A stretch of 64,000 nucleotides of DNA from Xanthoparmelia taractica. Its lineage: Eukaryota; Ascomycota; Lecanoromycetes; Lecanorales; Parmeliaceae. The DNA lies in assembly GCA_033085395.1 (NCBI GenBank), contig JANQBS010000176.1, positions 20,569 to 84,568 on the forward strand, given 5' to 3'. The position numbers and the translations under genes were made by a program. Shown here in pieces: positions 1 to 10,747 of the stretch (position 1 is its first letter; the number at the start of each line of letters is the position of its first letter). The notes under the pieces are model-generated. The model was not told the origin of the DNA. It did no database searches and was given only the letters and a program-made list of their open reading frames with translations.

Positions 1-806
1 TTACCCGCGGTAGGACCAACATCTGAAAACCCACCCAAGGGATATTTAGCGCCAACAAGGCACTTTTTCACGATGTTCTGCGCAGTGATCGCCACGTCCA
101 CCATCCGAAAAGTGTCTGTCCGTGTCTTGTTCACGTTCCTGACAAAAATCGTGCAGGAGTCATATATCCACTGTTCATTTGCTGGTAGAGAGAGGTCAAT
201 GTCTGCAGAAGGCCTGTAACCGAAAGTCTTTGGGGACATTGGATCCGGGTATCTCAAGATGATGTCGTTGATGACGACCTCGCAATCGTCCGCATCTGCG
301 GGCTTCAATTCGGCGGAGTGCGGATCGAAACAATAGACTCGGCGGTTGGCAGGTGGTGTCTTGACGCTTTCAGAATGGTCTGTTGCGGGCACAATCAGAT
401 TCAAGGTGCTCAATGTGCCTCCTGGTTTCAAGCTGTGTGTGCTCGTCAAGAGGGAAGAGCCCTGCTGGGGTTCAGAAGCTCTCTTTTCCATGCCAACATC
501 TGCCGGAGACTCAGTCGACTGGTTGACATCACAGTCTCCAGTCGACGGCTCAAAGTTCGGCGTTGTATGTAGTAGGCCTCGTTGTATGTCCCGTCCGCAT
601 GAATGCAGATTAGTCAACAGGGACCTTTTGGACTCTTTTACAGCGTCCTTATCTTGCGATCGTAGAATGTTCTTTGGGCTGACCTGCGATATGACCTTTG
701 AAGATGCCAGGGTAAGGCTTTGCGACATCGTATTGGATGGGTATGCCAGCGAGCCTGGAGCAGTTAGGACGAGGAACATAAGGACCCAAATATCAAAGCG
801 GTCCAT
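1..806 (-). CDS. Secreted four-cysteine protein, C-terminally cut by window edge
   Basis: An uninterrupted reading frame of 268 codons runs on the minus strand from an ATG at 806 to the left edge, so the C terminus is missing. The start sits in a good context (GCGGCCATGG). Residues 1-21 form a signal peptide: a short N-region, the hydrophobic stretch WVLMFLVLTAPGSLA, then a likely cleavage before YPSN. A Ser/Thr-rich spacer follows, then a C-terminal domain with cysteines at about 159, 175, 218 and 249 (spacing x15, x42, x30), containing the pattern YCFDPH...DDCEVV...DSCTIF...KKCLVG. The neighbouring divergent gene encodes the same pattern, so the two are probably paralogous. The type resembles the uncharacterised secreted proteins common in Pezizomycotina. 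Function is unknown; an extracellular or cell-wall role is inference from the signal peptide. Confidence 0.8.
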   Translation of the reverse strand, partial: MDRFDIWVLMFLVLTAPGSLAYPSNTMSQSLTLASSKVISQVSPKNILRSQDKDAVKESKRSLLTNLHSCGRDIQRGLLHTTPNFEPSTGDCDVNQSTESPADVGMEKRASEPQQGSSLLTSTHSLKPGGTLSTLNLIVPATDHSESVKTPPANRRVYCFDPHSAELKPADADDCEVVINDIILRYPDPMSPKTFGYRPSADIDLSLPANEQWIYDSCTIFVRNVNKTRTDTFRMVDVAITAQNIVKKCLVGAKYPLGGFSDVGPTAG

Positions 807-1185
807 GGCCGCTGCGTTCGTCAACCTTCCCGGAAGCGGGAATGGAACAGATATCCCGTTGCGTGTTGAAGAGGAAGGCAAGGTATCAAAATCAGAAGCA
901 AGGGCAAGTTCGAAATGTGAAGATGTATGCTTGGGGGCCAAGTAGTAAAAGTCGCAGTCGGTGTACAGGCGTACTAATCACTTAACAAAACTGGAATCCA
1001 TCCATTCCCTCGCTCGGTGGGTCGCATAAAGGGGCGGCGCATCGCGCTTGCAAGGCGTGGTAATTACCCACAAAAGCAAAATTACAGCAGCTTCAAACAC
1101 CTCGTTGTGAATCACGTCGCAAGCGTAACTGAGAGCTTCATGACGAACAAGCCTCCTGTTGAGAATCATAGCTTTTCACTTCGTT
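807..1185. promoter_or_regulatory. Shared divergent promoter region of the two secreted-protein genes
   Basis: The 379 bases between the two divergent start codons hold no credible coding sequence. Both genes must be transcribed outward from here, so shared regulation is plausible. I could not pick out a convincing TATA box or a named binding site. Confidence 0.5.
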
Positions 1186-1713
1186 ATGCCGTCCGCCAAG
1201 ACGGTTTCTCTTCTGCTCTTTGCCCTCTTGTCACCTACATCTCTGCCTCTGAGCATTCCGCAAGCAGCGGATCCTACCGCTTTAGTTGTTGTCAACAATA
1301 CCCTGAATGGCGAACTGCACTGCCACTCAAATAGCCCCTTCGAAGTTGCTAGGCCCAGCGCTCAAGATTGCATCAGCGCCATCCGTCGCCTTCCTTCTAG
1401 CCACATCCACGGCACTTTTCACGGTGGCAGCAGAGGTTTCGACATATTCAGGCTGCCCGTTTCAAAGACATCCGGTTTATGTCAAGTCTCTGTCGAACTT
1501 AAAGGCCTTACACCTGAGGAAGGCACTTGGCTGGCCCTTAATCTGGCGGCGACGCAATTGACAATTGCGTGCGCAGATCGTAGGGGTTATCTTGGAAAGA
1601 GAGGTGGTTGGACGGATGCGGGGGATAATGATAGGATTAGGGTCACTCTGTACTCCAAGAAGCAAGTGCTTGACGTGGTTGGAAATGAGATAAACATGGA
1701 TGAAGTGGTGTGA
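1186..1713 (+). CDS. Small secreted four-cysteine protein (paralogue of the divergent neighbour)
   Basis: This is a single-exon frame of 175 codons. I chose the ATG at 1186 because it places a signal peptide (residues 1 to about 27, core VSLLLFALLSPTSLPLSI) directly at the N terminus; an upstream in-frame ATG at 1159 would add nine residues and weaken it. The mature part has cysteines at 46, 62, 99 and 129 with spacing x15, x36, x29, close to the x15, x42, x30 of the protein encoded divergently at 1-806. Both share DC after the first spacer and an LP motif before the third cysteine. The family looks like an uncharacterised secreted fungal domain; two disulfide bonds are plausible. No catalytic residues can be named. 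The small size, secretion and paired arrangement fit an effector-like or cell-wall protein, but that is inference. Confidence 0.8.
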   Translation: MPSAKTVSLLLFALLSPTSLPLSIPQAADPTALVVVNNTLNGELHCHSNSPFEVARPSAQDCISAIRRLPSSHIHGTFHGGSRGFDIFRLPVSKTSGLCQVSVELKGLTPEEGTWLALNLAATQLTIACADRRGYLGKRGGWTDAGDNDRIRVTLYSKKQVLDVVGNEINMDEVV

Positions 1714-2410
1714 GCCGAATGTGTTGCCGAAGGGCTGCAATGAACAACCAAGGCTTTCAGCTGATCTATAACAAGATATTGAAGAGATCAAAGGTGAGTT
1801 GGTGTGCGCAGTCCAAGCCATAGTTTGCTTCTGCCTCCGAGCTAAATCGTCTGTCAAAGCCTCATCGAGGGAAAACAGTGTGATAGATAAGGTAACTGCA
1901 AGATTTGGACATGGTCCCCAAGTACCTTGCTACGGTACCTGCTCCAATTGAAACGGACTCCATTTAAACAGACCATAAAAGGCCACTCTGCGTTGTAGGA
2001 TGCTGAGATGAACTACGAAAAGCTTGGAAGTCCAATCGGTGTTTATGTACTCTAATAATCAATCAGCTTGCGTCGAGGATAGCGCTTGGGCGGGCGCGCC
2101 GAGATGAAAGACTTCGCACCAATCTAGGTATCACGCTGGACGTTTTCGAGATGATGAACCTTTACAAGATTCAAGCCTTGTAAGAGGCATCGTAGCTGCA
2201 TACATAATCATTGTTGTCTCCTAAGCATCAATTGTTAGGCGTTGTTGACAAGACGACCCTCGACCCTCAGACATGTTTGGGAAGAAGTCGCGGCTCCTAT
2301 TCCGCAGCATTAGTCCAAATGTGGGTTAGTGGAAAAAAGTTTAGCGAATTCCTTCCAGCAAGATCCCAAAATCTTTACTCTTAACAGCTGCTATTGATCG
2401 CGGTGAAAAA
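1714..2410. other. Intergenic spacer
   Basis: About 700 bases between two plus-strand genes. The open frames here are short, on the opposite strand and without recognisable protein character. A possible 5' leader of the next gene begins near 2280; CTCTTAACAG near 2380-2390 could be the acceptor of an intron in its 5' UTR. Confidence 0.4.
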
Positions 2411-3714
2411 ATGACAGAACGCAAAACTACCCATGGCCCAGGGCCTAATACCAAAGGTGGAGGCTTTAGAGGTGGACCAAAGCGGTGGACTGGTGGTGGG
2501 CCCGCCCCTGCAAGACACATACCATGGCCAGAAGTATTGACACTGAATTCCAACGGTTACCAAAGCTTACAAGTCACGCACTAGATCTTCAAGCACCATA
2601 TATCCGTCATTGAGGGCCATATAAAGATGACTGACATGGTGCGGAAACATACGGTTGAAGGATCGGGTAATTACCGCACGATTATGGGCTGTGTGGAGCG
2701 AGCAAAGGAGATGCTACAAGTCTCGAAGCACATCTCAAGGACTTTTGTATGGGTATTTTGAACCTGGGAACCTGCAGCTCCATACTGACAAGGGACTAGA
2801 TACCACCACCAAAACTACGCGACCAAGTGCCGCTAGGATCCTCCTCCGATTCTATGTACCCTGGATACTCACCTGCGGATCATGAGTATGGGAAAGCGGC
2901 AGAGGAGTATGGAAAAGCCGCCGCGGAAGCCAGAGCAAAGGGTATAGAACTCAAGCACCCAGACGTCGAATACCAGATTGGTCAGGCCAAAGGCGTGAAG
3001 AGGAAGACATTGACAGAAATCCAGGAAGCACAAGCTGCTAAAGGAAAAGCAAGTGGCAGCGGTAGTGGCAGTGGTACCGGCTCAGGGTCTGAGGGCTCCA
3101 TCAAACCGAAACCCAAAGAGCCCGCTACCACCAACGGACAAGCAAGAACCGAGAAGGCTGAGGAAGCAAATCCAGAAGACAACAACCCGTACTTCATCAT
3201 AGATACCAAGCCTACGCCTGTCAACATACCAGGAATGTCCCCCCAACCTCTCAAGCGAAGCGCCTCTCCCCCAGAAGCTGCTGAAGCTAAGAAGCGTAAG
3301 AAAGCAAAGAACAGGCACGATGGTGAGATGCCCAAAGAACAAGACGGTCAGGAAGTGAAGACCGAAGACATATCTGAACGGGTCGATGCGCGGATGAAGG
3401 AAAAGGAGAAGAAGCGGAAGATGAAAGAGGAGAAGAAACGTAAACGGGGATCAGACGGCGAGCCTGCAGCAGCCGCCGAAGAGTCACAACCCGCCGCCGA
3501 GCCTTCTGCTGCTGTCACCGCCGAGGTAGAGAGGCCCAAGAAGAAGAAGAAGGCCAAGAAGTCTGAGGAAGAGCCTCTACCAGATCGGACTGTGTCGAAG
3601 AAGCGGGCAGGAGAAGGGGAGGGAGAAGGGGAGGGAGAAGGAGAGGATGGAGAGGGTAAGAGGAAGAAAAAGCGGAAGAAGAACAAGGAGACAGCAACAG
3701 ACAGTGACCTGTAG
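2411..3714 (+). CDS. Lysine-rich, low-complexity nuclear-type protein, two introns
   Basis: Proposed exons are 2411-2533, 2585-2746 and 2800-3714. The introns (51 and 53 bp) have donors GTATTG and GTATGG, acceptors CACTAG and GACTAG, and a branch-like CTTAC and TACTGAC. The joined frame is 399 codons with no stop, and the start has A-rich context (AAAAAATG). The first ~130 residues are mixed and globular-looking (MTERKTTHGPGP, GGGFRGGPKRW, then a basic helix region). The rest is disordered: alternating Ser-Gly near 3050-3080, several KKKRK-type clusters that would serve as nuclear or nucleolar localisation signals, a GEGEGEGE run near 3613-3645 and a C-terminal KRKKKRKKNKE. This composition is typical of nucleolar or ribosome-assembly proteins, but I recognise no domain and give no function. 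Confidence 0.6.
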
Positions 3715-4755
3715 GCAGTGTATTTTTCTGAAATTTGTAAGAATGATGTACTAGGGTTGTTGGTAGATATCCTAATATGGTTGCTTGACTTTGCAATGGC
3801 AACATGACTACTTTGCCACCATCTTCATATTCTGTTGCCAACATTATTGCGTTACAGTACCTATCAATCAGTTCCTAACCAGTCCCTTGTTTGCTATACC
3901 CTTCTAGAGGGAAGCCAAGGCTCGTCCTAGGGGGGAAACGGGAGAAGCTCTGGGTCAAGGTCTGAAATTGGTAAGATATTCGTAAAGTACTCGTAAAATA
4001 CTCGGATATTATTCTAGATCTACGACAAGGGGTCATGGATGCTAAAGATTGGCGAACCCAGACATTCATGAGCATTCGCACCTGGAGTTGAAACAATACA
4101 AGTACAATGAATGGACGTAGAGTTACTGACTGTCAACGTAAGTGGTTCGAAATGTTGGTATTTTCTTTCGTAAGTCAGCATTCTATTCGCCGTATGATAC
4201 TTTGTGTTACCTTCTCCGAAGTAAATGCCCCTTTCTCTCTCCATCTTCCTTCCTCACCCAACCATCTCTTTCAACTCTTTTCGTGGCAGGATTTTCTCAG
4301 GGATTTCGATTGCCATTCTCCCGACAGCTGAATGACTTGGCAAATCATCAGCGTTTAAACAGCCTTTCATCTTCTCGATACCTTGTTCCTACTCTTCTTC
4401 CGATCCCTTGTTTGCTTACCGCGCTCTCTTCTGACTCCGTGGGGGACAATCTCATAAGAACTTCTCCTGAGTTGCATTTCCTCCTTGACGCCATTCAGCA
4501 ATCCTCTGTTCCTTAGGGTACAGGCTCGAACCGTTCTGTTATATAGATCCCTCAAAAGCAAGCCGCTACCTCTCAGTCATTCTTTCCCAGAGACACCAAC
4601 TACACTACTTGTGACTCCTCCCACAGCAATCTCGCTCTCCTTGGAGACCCAAGGACCTTCTAAAGAGCAAACACTACATCCGGAAACCTCTCAATTCCTC
4701 GACGTTTGCCGCCGAGCCAAGAACCTCTTCTCTCTGGCCGGTCACATCGATAGCC
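3715..4755. other. Intergenic region with pyrimidine-rich leader
   Basis: No credible gene. The first ~400 bases hold the 3' end of the upstream gene. From about 4210 to 4750 the plus strand is C/T-rich, as is usual for promoters and 5' leaders of fungal housekeeping genes, leading into the ATG at 4756. Confidence 0.4.
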
Positions 4756-6927
4756 ATGGACACAACAACAGAGAATCTACAGACGCCATCGGCAGCAACC
4801 GACGAAAGCCACAAATCATTCAGATCCCAACACGTCTCTTTCCCCAACACTACCTTGCCGCCTCCGGCCCCGAACCGGGACCCAAGCCCTGCGTCAAGCG
4901 TCGGTACTGCAGGATCCGTGGAGTTGATCCCTGTGCCTCGCAAGCCTAGAGTTGTCTGTACCAAGAGGAAAACGCCATCCACAGAGAGGTTTCTAGGCGA
5001 CTCTTACGAACGTTTTTGGCCCGTCGGAAACTACGCAACCAGCAACGGCTCATCCGCGCGAGGCCCAGGCACCGAAAACGTACCATCACCCGCTTCAAAG
5101 TTTACACTGAAATCGATCAGCCGCTCGATTACTGACTGTTTATTTGCCGTGCTGAATAAGATTAGGATGTGGTCCTTTAAAGAATTCATTACGGTGCCTT
5201 TCGCGGTTGACGCTTGGGCAAGATTGATTCCGCAGGCTACAAAGCAAACATCCAGCATTGACAGTACTGCAGCTGCAACAACCCCGGAACTCATCAAGAC
5301 CGTACCAATGCCACCGTTTCCAATCCGCGTATTCTACGGGAAACCTCCTCCATTTTCCCTTGAAGCACAGCGGCGTAAGATGCGCTGGAGATGCCTTTGG
5401 CATTGGGCCCTTGCTCCAGAACTCATACAAAAACCAGATACCCTGCGCATCCAAGAGACCGTTCAACAGTATGTCGAATACATCGCTCCAGAGACAGAAA
5501 CAATCTCCGTGGAATTGTTGGCACAGGGAGCGTTCAACCAGGCATACAATATCATCGCTGCAAACAAGGCTACAGGATTCTGTGAGGAATATGTCTTCCG
5601 AGTTGCGCTCCCTATCTATCCCCATTACAAACTTGAGAGCGACGTCGCCACAACGGAATTCGTTAGACATACGACTACTGTTCCTGTGCCCATAATTTAT
5701 GCTTTCGATTCTTCCCCCAACAACAAGCTTGGCTTCGAATGGATGCTCATGGAAAAGGTCAAAGGCGTATCGCTCGACGGCACATGGGATACGATGGGAT
5801 ACAGTACGAAGCAGGAGCTCACTAGAACTGTTGCGAACTGGATGGATCAACTCTCGCGACTGGAATTCGACAAAATCGGTTCCCTTTACTACCGTCAAAG
5901 AGCCGGTGAGATGGAGTTCTATCTAGGGCCTACGTTGCATAGTCGACTGTACGAAGGTGATAGGCTTCTCTATGACATTCCTCGAGGACCTTTCGAATCG
6001 CTCCGCGCCTTCTACGATGCAGTGCTCGAATCGACAGAGAGGTATGTTAATGATCCCAGACATAGCGCTCGTCATGAGCTGGAAGCTGCAATGCATGACA
6101 TACATTCGCCGATGTCTGATGATGAATCATCTGAAGGTTCTCAGCATGATGATCAGATGTCTGAAAAAGAGATTCTGGCCCAAGCAGACGAGAAGTATCT
6201 AAAATGGGAGCGTTGGTTTGGCGTCACAACGGAAGATCTTGACTGGATACCCGATGAGCTACGATTATACAGGGACCTACTACCAAAGCTGTGCCCTCTT
6301 CCCCCAACCTCCGAACCGATGACTACAATGCTCACGCACCCTGACCTTTCAGCCCAAAACATCTTCGTCAACGAAGCCGGCGCACTACTGGCTATTATAG
6401 ACTGGGAAAGAGCTCGGATCGAGCCAGCCGCTCTTTTCAATGCCATGCCACGATTCTTGCTTGATGACTTCCCCAGTGGCCCAGACTGCTTCTACATTCG
6501 TCCAGGGTCTAAAGTTAGCGCTGGGAGAAAGACGAATCAATTCATCCTGTACGATGATGAAACTCTAGCACAGATACGGGGTCGGAATGAAAGGAGCTAT
6601 AAGCAGGTCATGGAAAGCATTCAGCAGACCCACCTCCGCGCGCTTTATCGAGAAGAGCTGCAGCGATTGCAATCTCCGATATGCACGGCTTTTGAGAAGG
6701 ATGCAGAGAGCTTAGAGCAGCAACTGATCAGCCGCGTCTTGCGGCCAGAGAATGCAGAGCCTGACTCTGCTACCGATTGGGCGGTAGAGCATCTTGGCGA
6801 GTCAGTACTGGCGGAGTTGGATGGGAAACACGCTAATGAAGACCAAGAGGAGCTTGCCGAAGGCGGGGCGACCTATGAAGAGGATGTTATCGTAGACACC
6901 CCAACGGCTAAACCCGTTGATACTTAA
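4756..6927 (+). CDS. Aminoglycoside-phosphotransferase-fold (APH) kinase-like protein
   Basis: This is an intronless frame of 723 codons starting in good context (ATAGCCATGG). The first ~250 residues are a low-complexity and variable extension. The kinase-like core follows: a glycine-loop equivalent at GAFNQAYN (about residue 260), VFRVALP as the probable nucleotide-binding strand, the helix around TTEFVRHTTTVPVP, the catalytic-loop motif HPDLSAQN (about residue 527, the HxDLxxxN signature) and the metal-binding IDWE about 20 residues later. The region at 460-480 is an acidic Ser/Asp insertion (MSDDESSEGSQHDD). APH-domain proteins are greatly expanded in filamentous fungi, and most have no known substrate; the fold transfers phosphate from ATP to small molecules or proteins. 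Antibiotic resistance should not be assumed. The key aspartates and asparagine are present, so it may be active. Confidence 0.85.
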   Translation: MDTTTENLQTPSAATDESHKSFRSQHVSFPNTTLPPPAPNRDPSPASSVGTAGSVELIPVPRKPRVVCTKRKTPSTERFLGDSYERFWPVGNYATSNGSSARGPGTENVPSPASKFTLKSISRSITDCLFAVLNKIRMWSFKEFITVPFAVDAWARLIPQATKQTSSIDSTAAATTPELIKTVPMPPFPIRVFYGKPPPFSLEAQRRKMRWRCLWHWALAPELIQKPDTLRIQETVQQYVEYIAPETETISVELLAQGAFNQAYNIIAANKATGFCEEYVFRVALPIYPHYKLESDVATTEFVRHTTTVPVPIIYAFDSSPNNKLGFEWMLMEKVKGVSLDGTWDTMGYSTKQELTRTVANWMDQLSRLEFDKIGSLYYRQRAGEMEFYLGPTLHSRLYEGDRLLYDIPRGPFESLRAFYDAVLESTERYVNDPRHSARHELEAAMHDIHSPMSDDESSEGSQHDDQMSEKEILAQADEKYLKWERWFGVTTEDLDWIPDELRLYRDLLPKLCPLPPTSEPMTTMLTHPDLSAQNIFVNEAGALLAIIDWERARIEPAALFNAMPRFLLDDFPSGPDCFYIRPGSKVSAGRKTNQFILYDDETLAQIRGRNERSYKQVMESIQQTHLRALYREELQRLQSPICTAFEKDAESLEQQLISRVLRPENAEPDSATDWAVEHLGESVLAELDGKHANEDQEELAEGGATYEEDVIVDTPTAKPVDT

Positions 6928-7648
6928 TACCTCAATGTAAACGAACTCCTAATGATCAGCCAGCGGTCATGTGCCCAATCCTTCGGTCTCTAAGCGCTAT
7001 ATTCTACAAAGCTGCAGCCGTGCTGAGCTGCCATGCTTATCAGGTTGCCTATGTCTCCGGGATTCGGCCAGTATGAATCTAAACAAAGCCTCATAGAAAG
7101 ACTCAGAGCCCGAGACTTACGCAGGAACTCGGAGAATAATCAGTCGCTCCGCATAGCCCGAAACATCTTAGAGCAGTACCCTGCATCTTTGCGAACGAGC
7201 GAGAGGCAGCAATGACTCTTGTGGTCTCCTGATTGGATGGACATGCCGGAGATCATGGGTGAGCAGTCAAGCCACCTGCATATCATCATTGGACCTTCCA
7301 CTTTCAACGGAAAGCTTTTGGAGGTAGGGTTCAGCCATTGGGACATCGTTCAGGTTTTGCTAGCAGCTGCCTATGCAAGATACATGCTTATGCTCGGTAG
7401 AAAGTCGACAATCATACATCTTCGGGAGAGCCCAGGTGTCTAAATATAAACGAACCGTCGGAGGTACTGAGCCAAGTATCCGGTCATGCATGAATCCTAC
7501 GAGCCGACCTCTGGCACATGATTGCGGATTCCCCTCATATATTTCCCCCTTGTCCACGATTCCGACCCTTATATTTCATATTTCTGGTCCGATCCTACCC
7601 CAAGCTTTGCTTTGTGTTTACATCTCAACCCTTGCACTTTGCCAAACC
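6928..7648. other. Intergenic spacer
   Basis: About 720 bases between two plus-strand genes. Only short open frames without protein character are present. The last 130 bases are pyrimidine-rich and end in a 5' leader (CCAAACCATGG at the next start). Confidence 0.4.
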
Positions 7649-8256
7649 ATGGCTTCCCTTAACGCAAAATACCGCGCAAGCTTCGCGGAATGTCTCGAAA
7701 ACATTGCTGACAACGACCTCCAACTCTTTGTCTTTGCCAACAGTAACACCAGTGAGGGATTTGGGTCCAACGATTTCAATCTCGTCTATGCTGGTGTGCG
7801 TTAGATTTCTGTTCACCCCACCCACTGCACCACACTCGCAAATCACGTGCTAACGATAATACCTCTCAGCTATCCAAGGGCGAGCCAGCGGACTGCCACA
7901 TGGTCGAAGCTCGCGTCAACGGCGCTACTAAGGACAAGCAACTGAAGAGATTGTTCCAAAACAGCAAGTCGACGGCCTCGGACCCAACGCGTCTGGCATT
8001 TGTGCTCATCCCGCAGAGCATGGCCGATCACTGTAAGGGCCAACATGTGAGACAGGCGCTGCAGGAAAGCCGAGTCGAGGGCGCGTTGAGGGTGAACAAG
8101 GTGCATATTCGGTGGCGTCCCGCTGTGAAGTTGAAGGATGGTAAACCTCGGTTCGAAGCTGGCATTATGCCTTTTGTTTTCGAAAAGATCCCGTTCGCAG
8201 GGTATAATGTGGACGGGACACTAGTCTGGAAGAAGGACAAGGAAAAGAAGAAATGA
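7649..8256 (+). CDS. Small uncharacterised protein with one intron
   Basis: Exons 7649-7795 and 7870-8256 are joined by a 74-bp intron with donor GTGCGT, branch GTGCTAACG and acceptor CTCTCAG. The join preserves frame and gives 177 codons. The start MASLNAKYRASFAECL lies in a strong context (AAACCATGG). The protein looks compact, mixed alpha/beta and soluble, with a conserved-looking core (LQLFVFANSNTSEGF, DPTRLAFVLIPQSMADHC, KVHIRWRP, MPFVFEKIPFAGYNVDGTLVW) and a lysine-rich tail (KKDKEKKK). There is no signal peptide or membrane segment. I do not recognise the family. The clean intron and domain-like character make it a real gene; the function is unknown. Confidence 0.7.
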
Positions 8257-9553
8257 GTACTAAGAGCGGCGGCGGTCCGGTGGGACGGGATCCTTGCCGC
8301 CTCATAAGAATGTACTAAGGGGCTGTGAAGGCATGCATTCACAAAGTGTGGTATATGGGGTAGGGTGACTACAACCAAAAGAAACGACTCTGCTCCCGAG
8401 TGGATGTGGATGCCAGAGCAGCTTGGCGAGTCAACCCTGGCGCACTCTGATGATGAGGATGATGGGGGATATAACGGCGGAGAGGAGCCTGGAGAAGGCG
8501 GACGATGGCACAAGATGCACGAGGAAATGTATCTACTGCACGCAATCCCGCCAATATACCTATTCCATTCTCCCACAATCTCAACTATAGCTGTCACATT
8601 CGTTCCATCTTCGATGTCAATAATCGTTTGTCCGAATCTTTACATCTCTCGGTGCCGACGAGCAGTAAAGTGACGAAGCGTTCATACCAAAACGCTTGAT
8701 CTGGAATATTTGTGCAGATATCGATCTATCCAGCCATTGACGCAGCTTTCCGACCATGTTCCCTCCCCACTCTGAACGAAGAAGAAAAGGTCGTTTGCAA
8801 ATGGGAGCGGAATAAGATGGGTATGGCGTGATTGCGCGGTATCAAAGCGACTGCGACGATTTTTCTGCCATTGTGTTAATTTACATAAGGTACTTTACTT
8901 TACTTTACTTTACTTTACTGACCCAATTCATGCATTCCCATCTGCTCGCTGGGTATTTTGCTATGCTTTGACTATCCGTGACTTTCTTTGATGTGATTTG
9001 GCATATTTTTTCCTTCCTAGTCGCTTCTTACTCGCTTTCCTACTCGCTTTCCCTCCCTTCTTCCCCCCCTCTCTACCCTTCCTACCGTTCCTACTCACTT
9101 CCATCCCACGCCAGTCGCACGCGAACACCCAAGCACGACATCGCGCTTCTTTCCTTTTGAACAAGGTATTCCTTCCCTCGTTTCTCCATCCTCGAATTCC
9201 CTATCCGCCGTTTGGAAAAATGGGAAAATAGGAAGCTGGAGGGGAAAGAGTCATGTGCGTCCTGTACTGTAAGATTAGGGGTACTGGCTAACTTATTCGA
9301 GACCGGGGGAACCGGATTTTTCTCATGGGTACCGACTTGACAGACAGACAATTTCACATCTCACAAGCTCGCTCATTCATTCATTCGCTTTTGGTTAAAA
9401 ATCCTCTCATGAAGTAAGTAAATAAATGTGTATGTATATATATGTAATAAGATGGGTTTTTCGCGATGCAATTGGCCCCCCTTCTCTTCTTTTATACTCG
9501 TACACTGACTAGGCTATATTACCAACCCATTGAATAAGGCAGAATAGAATAGA

Positions 9554-9580
9554 ATGATATGATATGATATGATATGATAT
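9554..9580. repeat. Microsatellite (GATAT)n
   Basis: Five near-perfect copies of a GATAT pentamer, followed directly by a C/T tract. The same pentamer recurs near 23,715-23,730. Confidence 0.8.
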
Positions 9581-9699
9581 AATGATACGAAAGACCCCCC
9601 CTTCCTTTCCTTTCCTTTCCCTTCCTTTCCTTTCCTTTCCGTACGCCTTCATCTACGTATCCTTGTTGAGTTCCCTAGGTGATGAGTGGTATGCACGTC

Positions 9700-9730
9700 T
9701 GTGCTGTGCTGTGCTGTGCTGTGCTGTGCT
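9700..9730. repeat. Microsatellite (TGCTG)n
   Basis: Six perfect tandem copies of TGCTG, followed at 9738-9765 by a (TCTG) tract. A shorter copy of the pentamer repeat lies at about 48,050-48,068. Confidence 0.8.
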
Positions 9731-10747
9731 GCCTATTTGTCTGTCTGTCTGTCCGTCTATCTGTCAATTTACTATTTTCTTCCATAAGCTTTTTTGCCCT
9801 TGCCGCGGTAAGATGAGGTAGATAGGTAGTCTGCCCTCTCCCTTCCCTTCCCTTCCCTTCCCTTCCCGCTCCCTCTTTTACTCCTTTTAGGAGCAGGAGG
9901 AGCGTCTTTGAGCGGCGGAGATGCGTGATTGAGATGTCGTAAACACTCTCAAAAATAAGCATGGATAGTTGGAAGGGGCCTCCCTCCGCAAAGGGGGGCT
10001 ACCTACCTACCTACCTACCTACCTAGGAAACTCCGGGGGGTGGGGGGGGGAAGAAATAGTGCGTTGGTCGTTATATACTCCACAAACGTCCCATTCCATT
10101 TGTTGTGCTTAACTCAGTATGCCATACCCTTCCTTTCCTAATGTATATACCGTTTTATAACATGATATAAACAATAACCCCGGCTGGCGATGGCGTAGAG
10201 ATGGGGGTAAGTGGGTTTGTGGTTGTTTATTGTTGTTGTTGTTGAAGGGCACGAGTGAGCATTGTGTACCTACTGTAGAGCGCAAGATCTAGTACCCGCT
10301 CGCTACCTTACGTGCGAATGTGGGTATGTATGCGTTTACTCTTTCAGGCGTGAGAATAGGTATCCTTTCCAGATAGCCATCTGTCTGGCTTGAGGGAATG
10401 AGGAAAGGGGGATTGAAGTATCATGTCCGTGATGAGAGTCATGTGTTGTACGGTTGATTTTTGCTTGTGGGATAGGATGGGATGGGATGGTATTGGGCTA
10501 AAGTAACTTGATTGGCATGGAAAATATTGATTCCGATGGTATCAATGAGAAGGGGAAGCAGAAGCTACTTACGCATGAACAACTATCGAATGAGCTTACT
10601 TCATTCCTCTGAGCTTAATCGCAAGCTCAAGTTTCTCAAGCAACATAGAAGCCAGACGTATCATATCCTCTGCTCTGCAAGATCATCACCAAAGACGGTC
10701 GGTCATATTGTACAAAAACCCCAACCATCTATCCGTCGATCTGTCAC

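Larger units (their letters stand above)
8257..10747. other. 2.5-kb gene-free, microsatellite-rich spacer
   Basis: This stretch separates two convergent genes and contains many short tandem repeats: (CTTTA) near 8891-8919, (GATAT) at 9554-9580, C/T tracts at 9598-9640 and 9838-9868, (TGCTG) at 9700-9730, (TCTG) at 9738-9765 and (CCTA) at 10003-10024. I see no coding frame with protein-like composition and no RNA gene. Confidence 0.5.

Noticed and set aside
318..945. Two long plus-strand frames over the left end
   Set aside because: They are antisense to the minus-strand secreted protein, which has a signal peptide, the four-cysteine pattern and an open frame to the window edge; the plus-strand translations look random.
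2341..2553. Minus-strand frames with Pro/Gly-rich translation
   Set aside because: They are antisense to the first exon of the lysine-rich protein, whose plus-strand exons join in frame with good splice sites.
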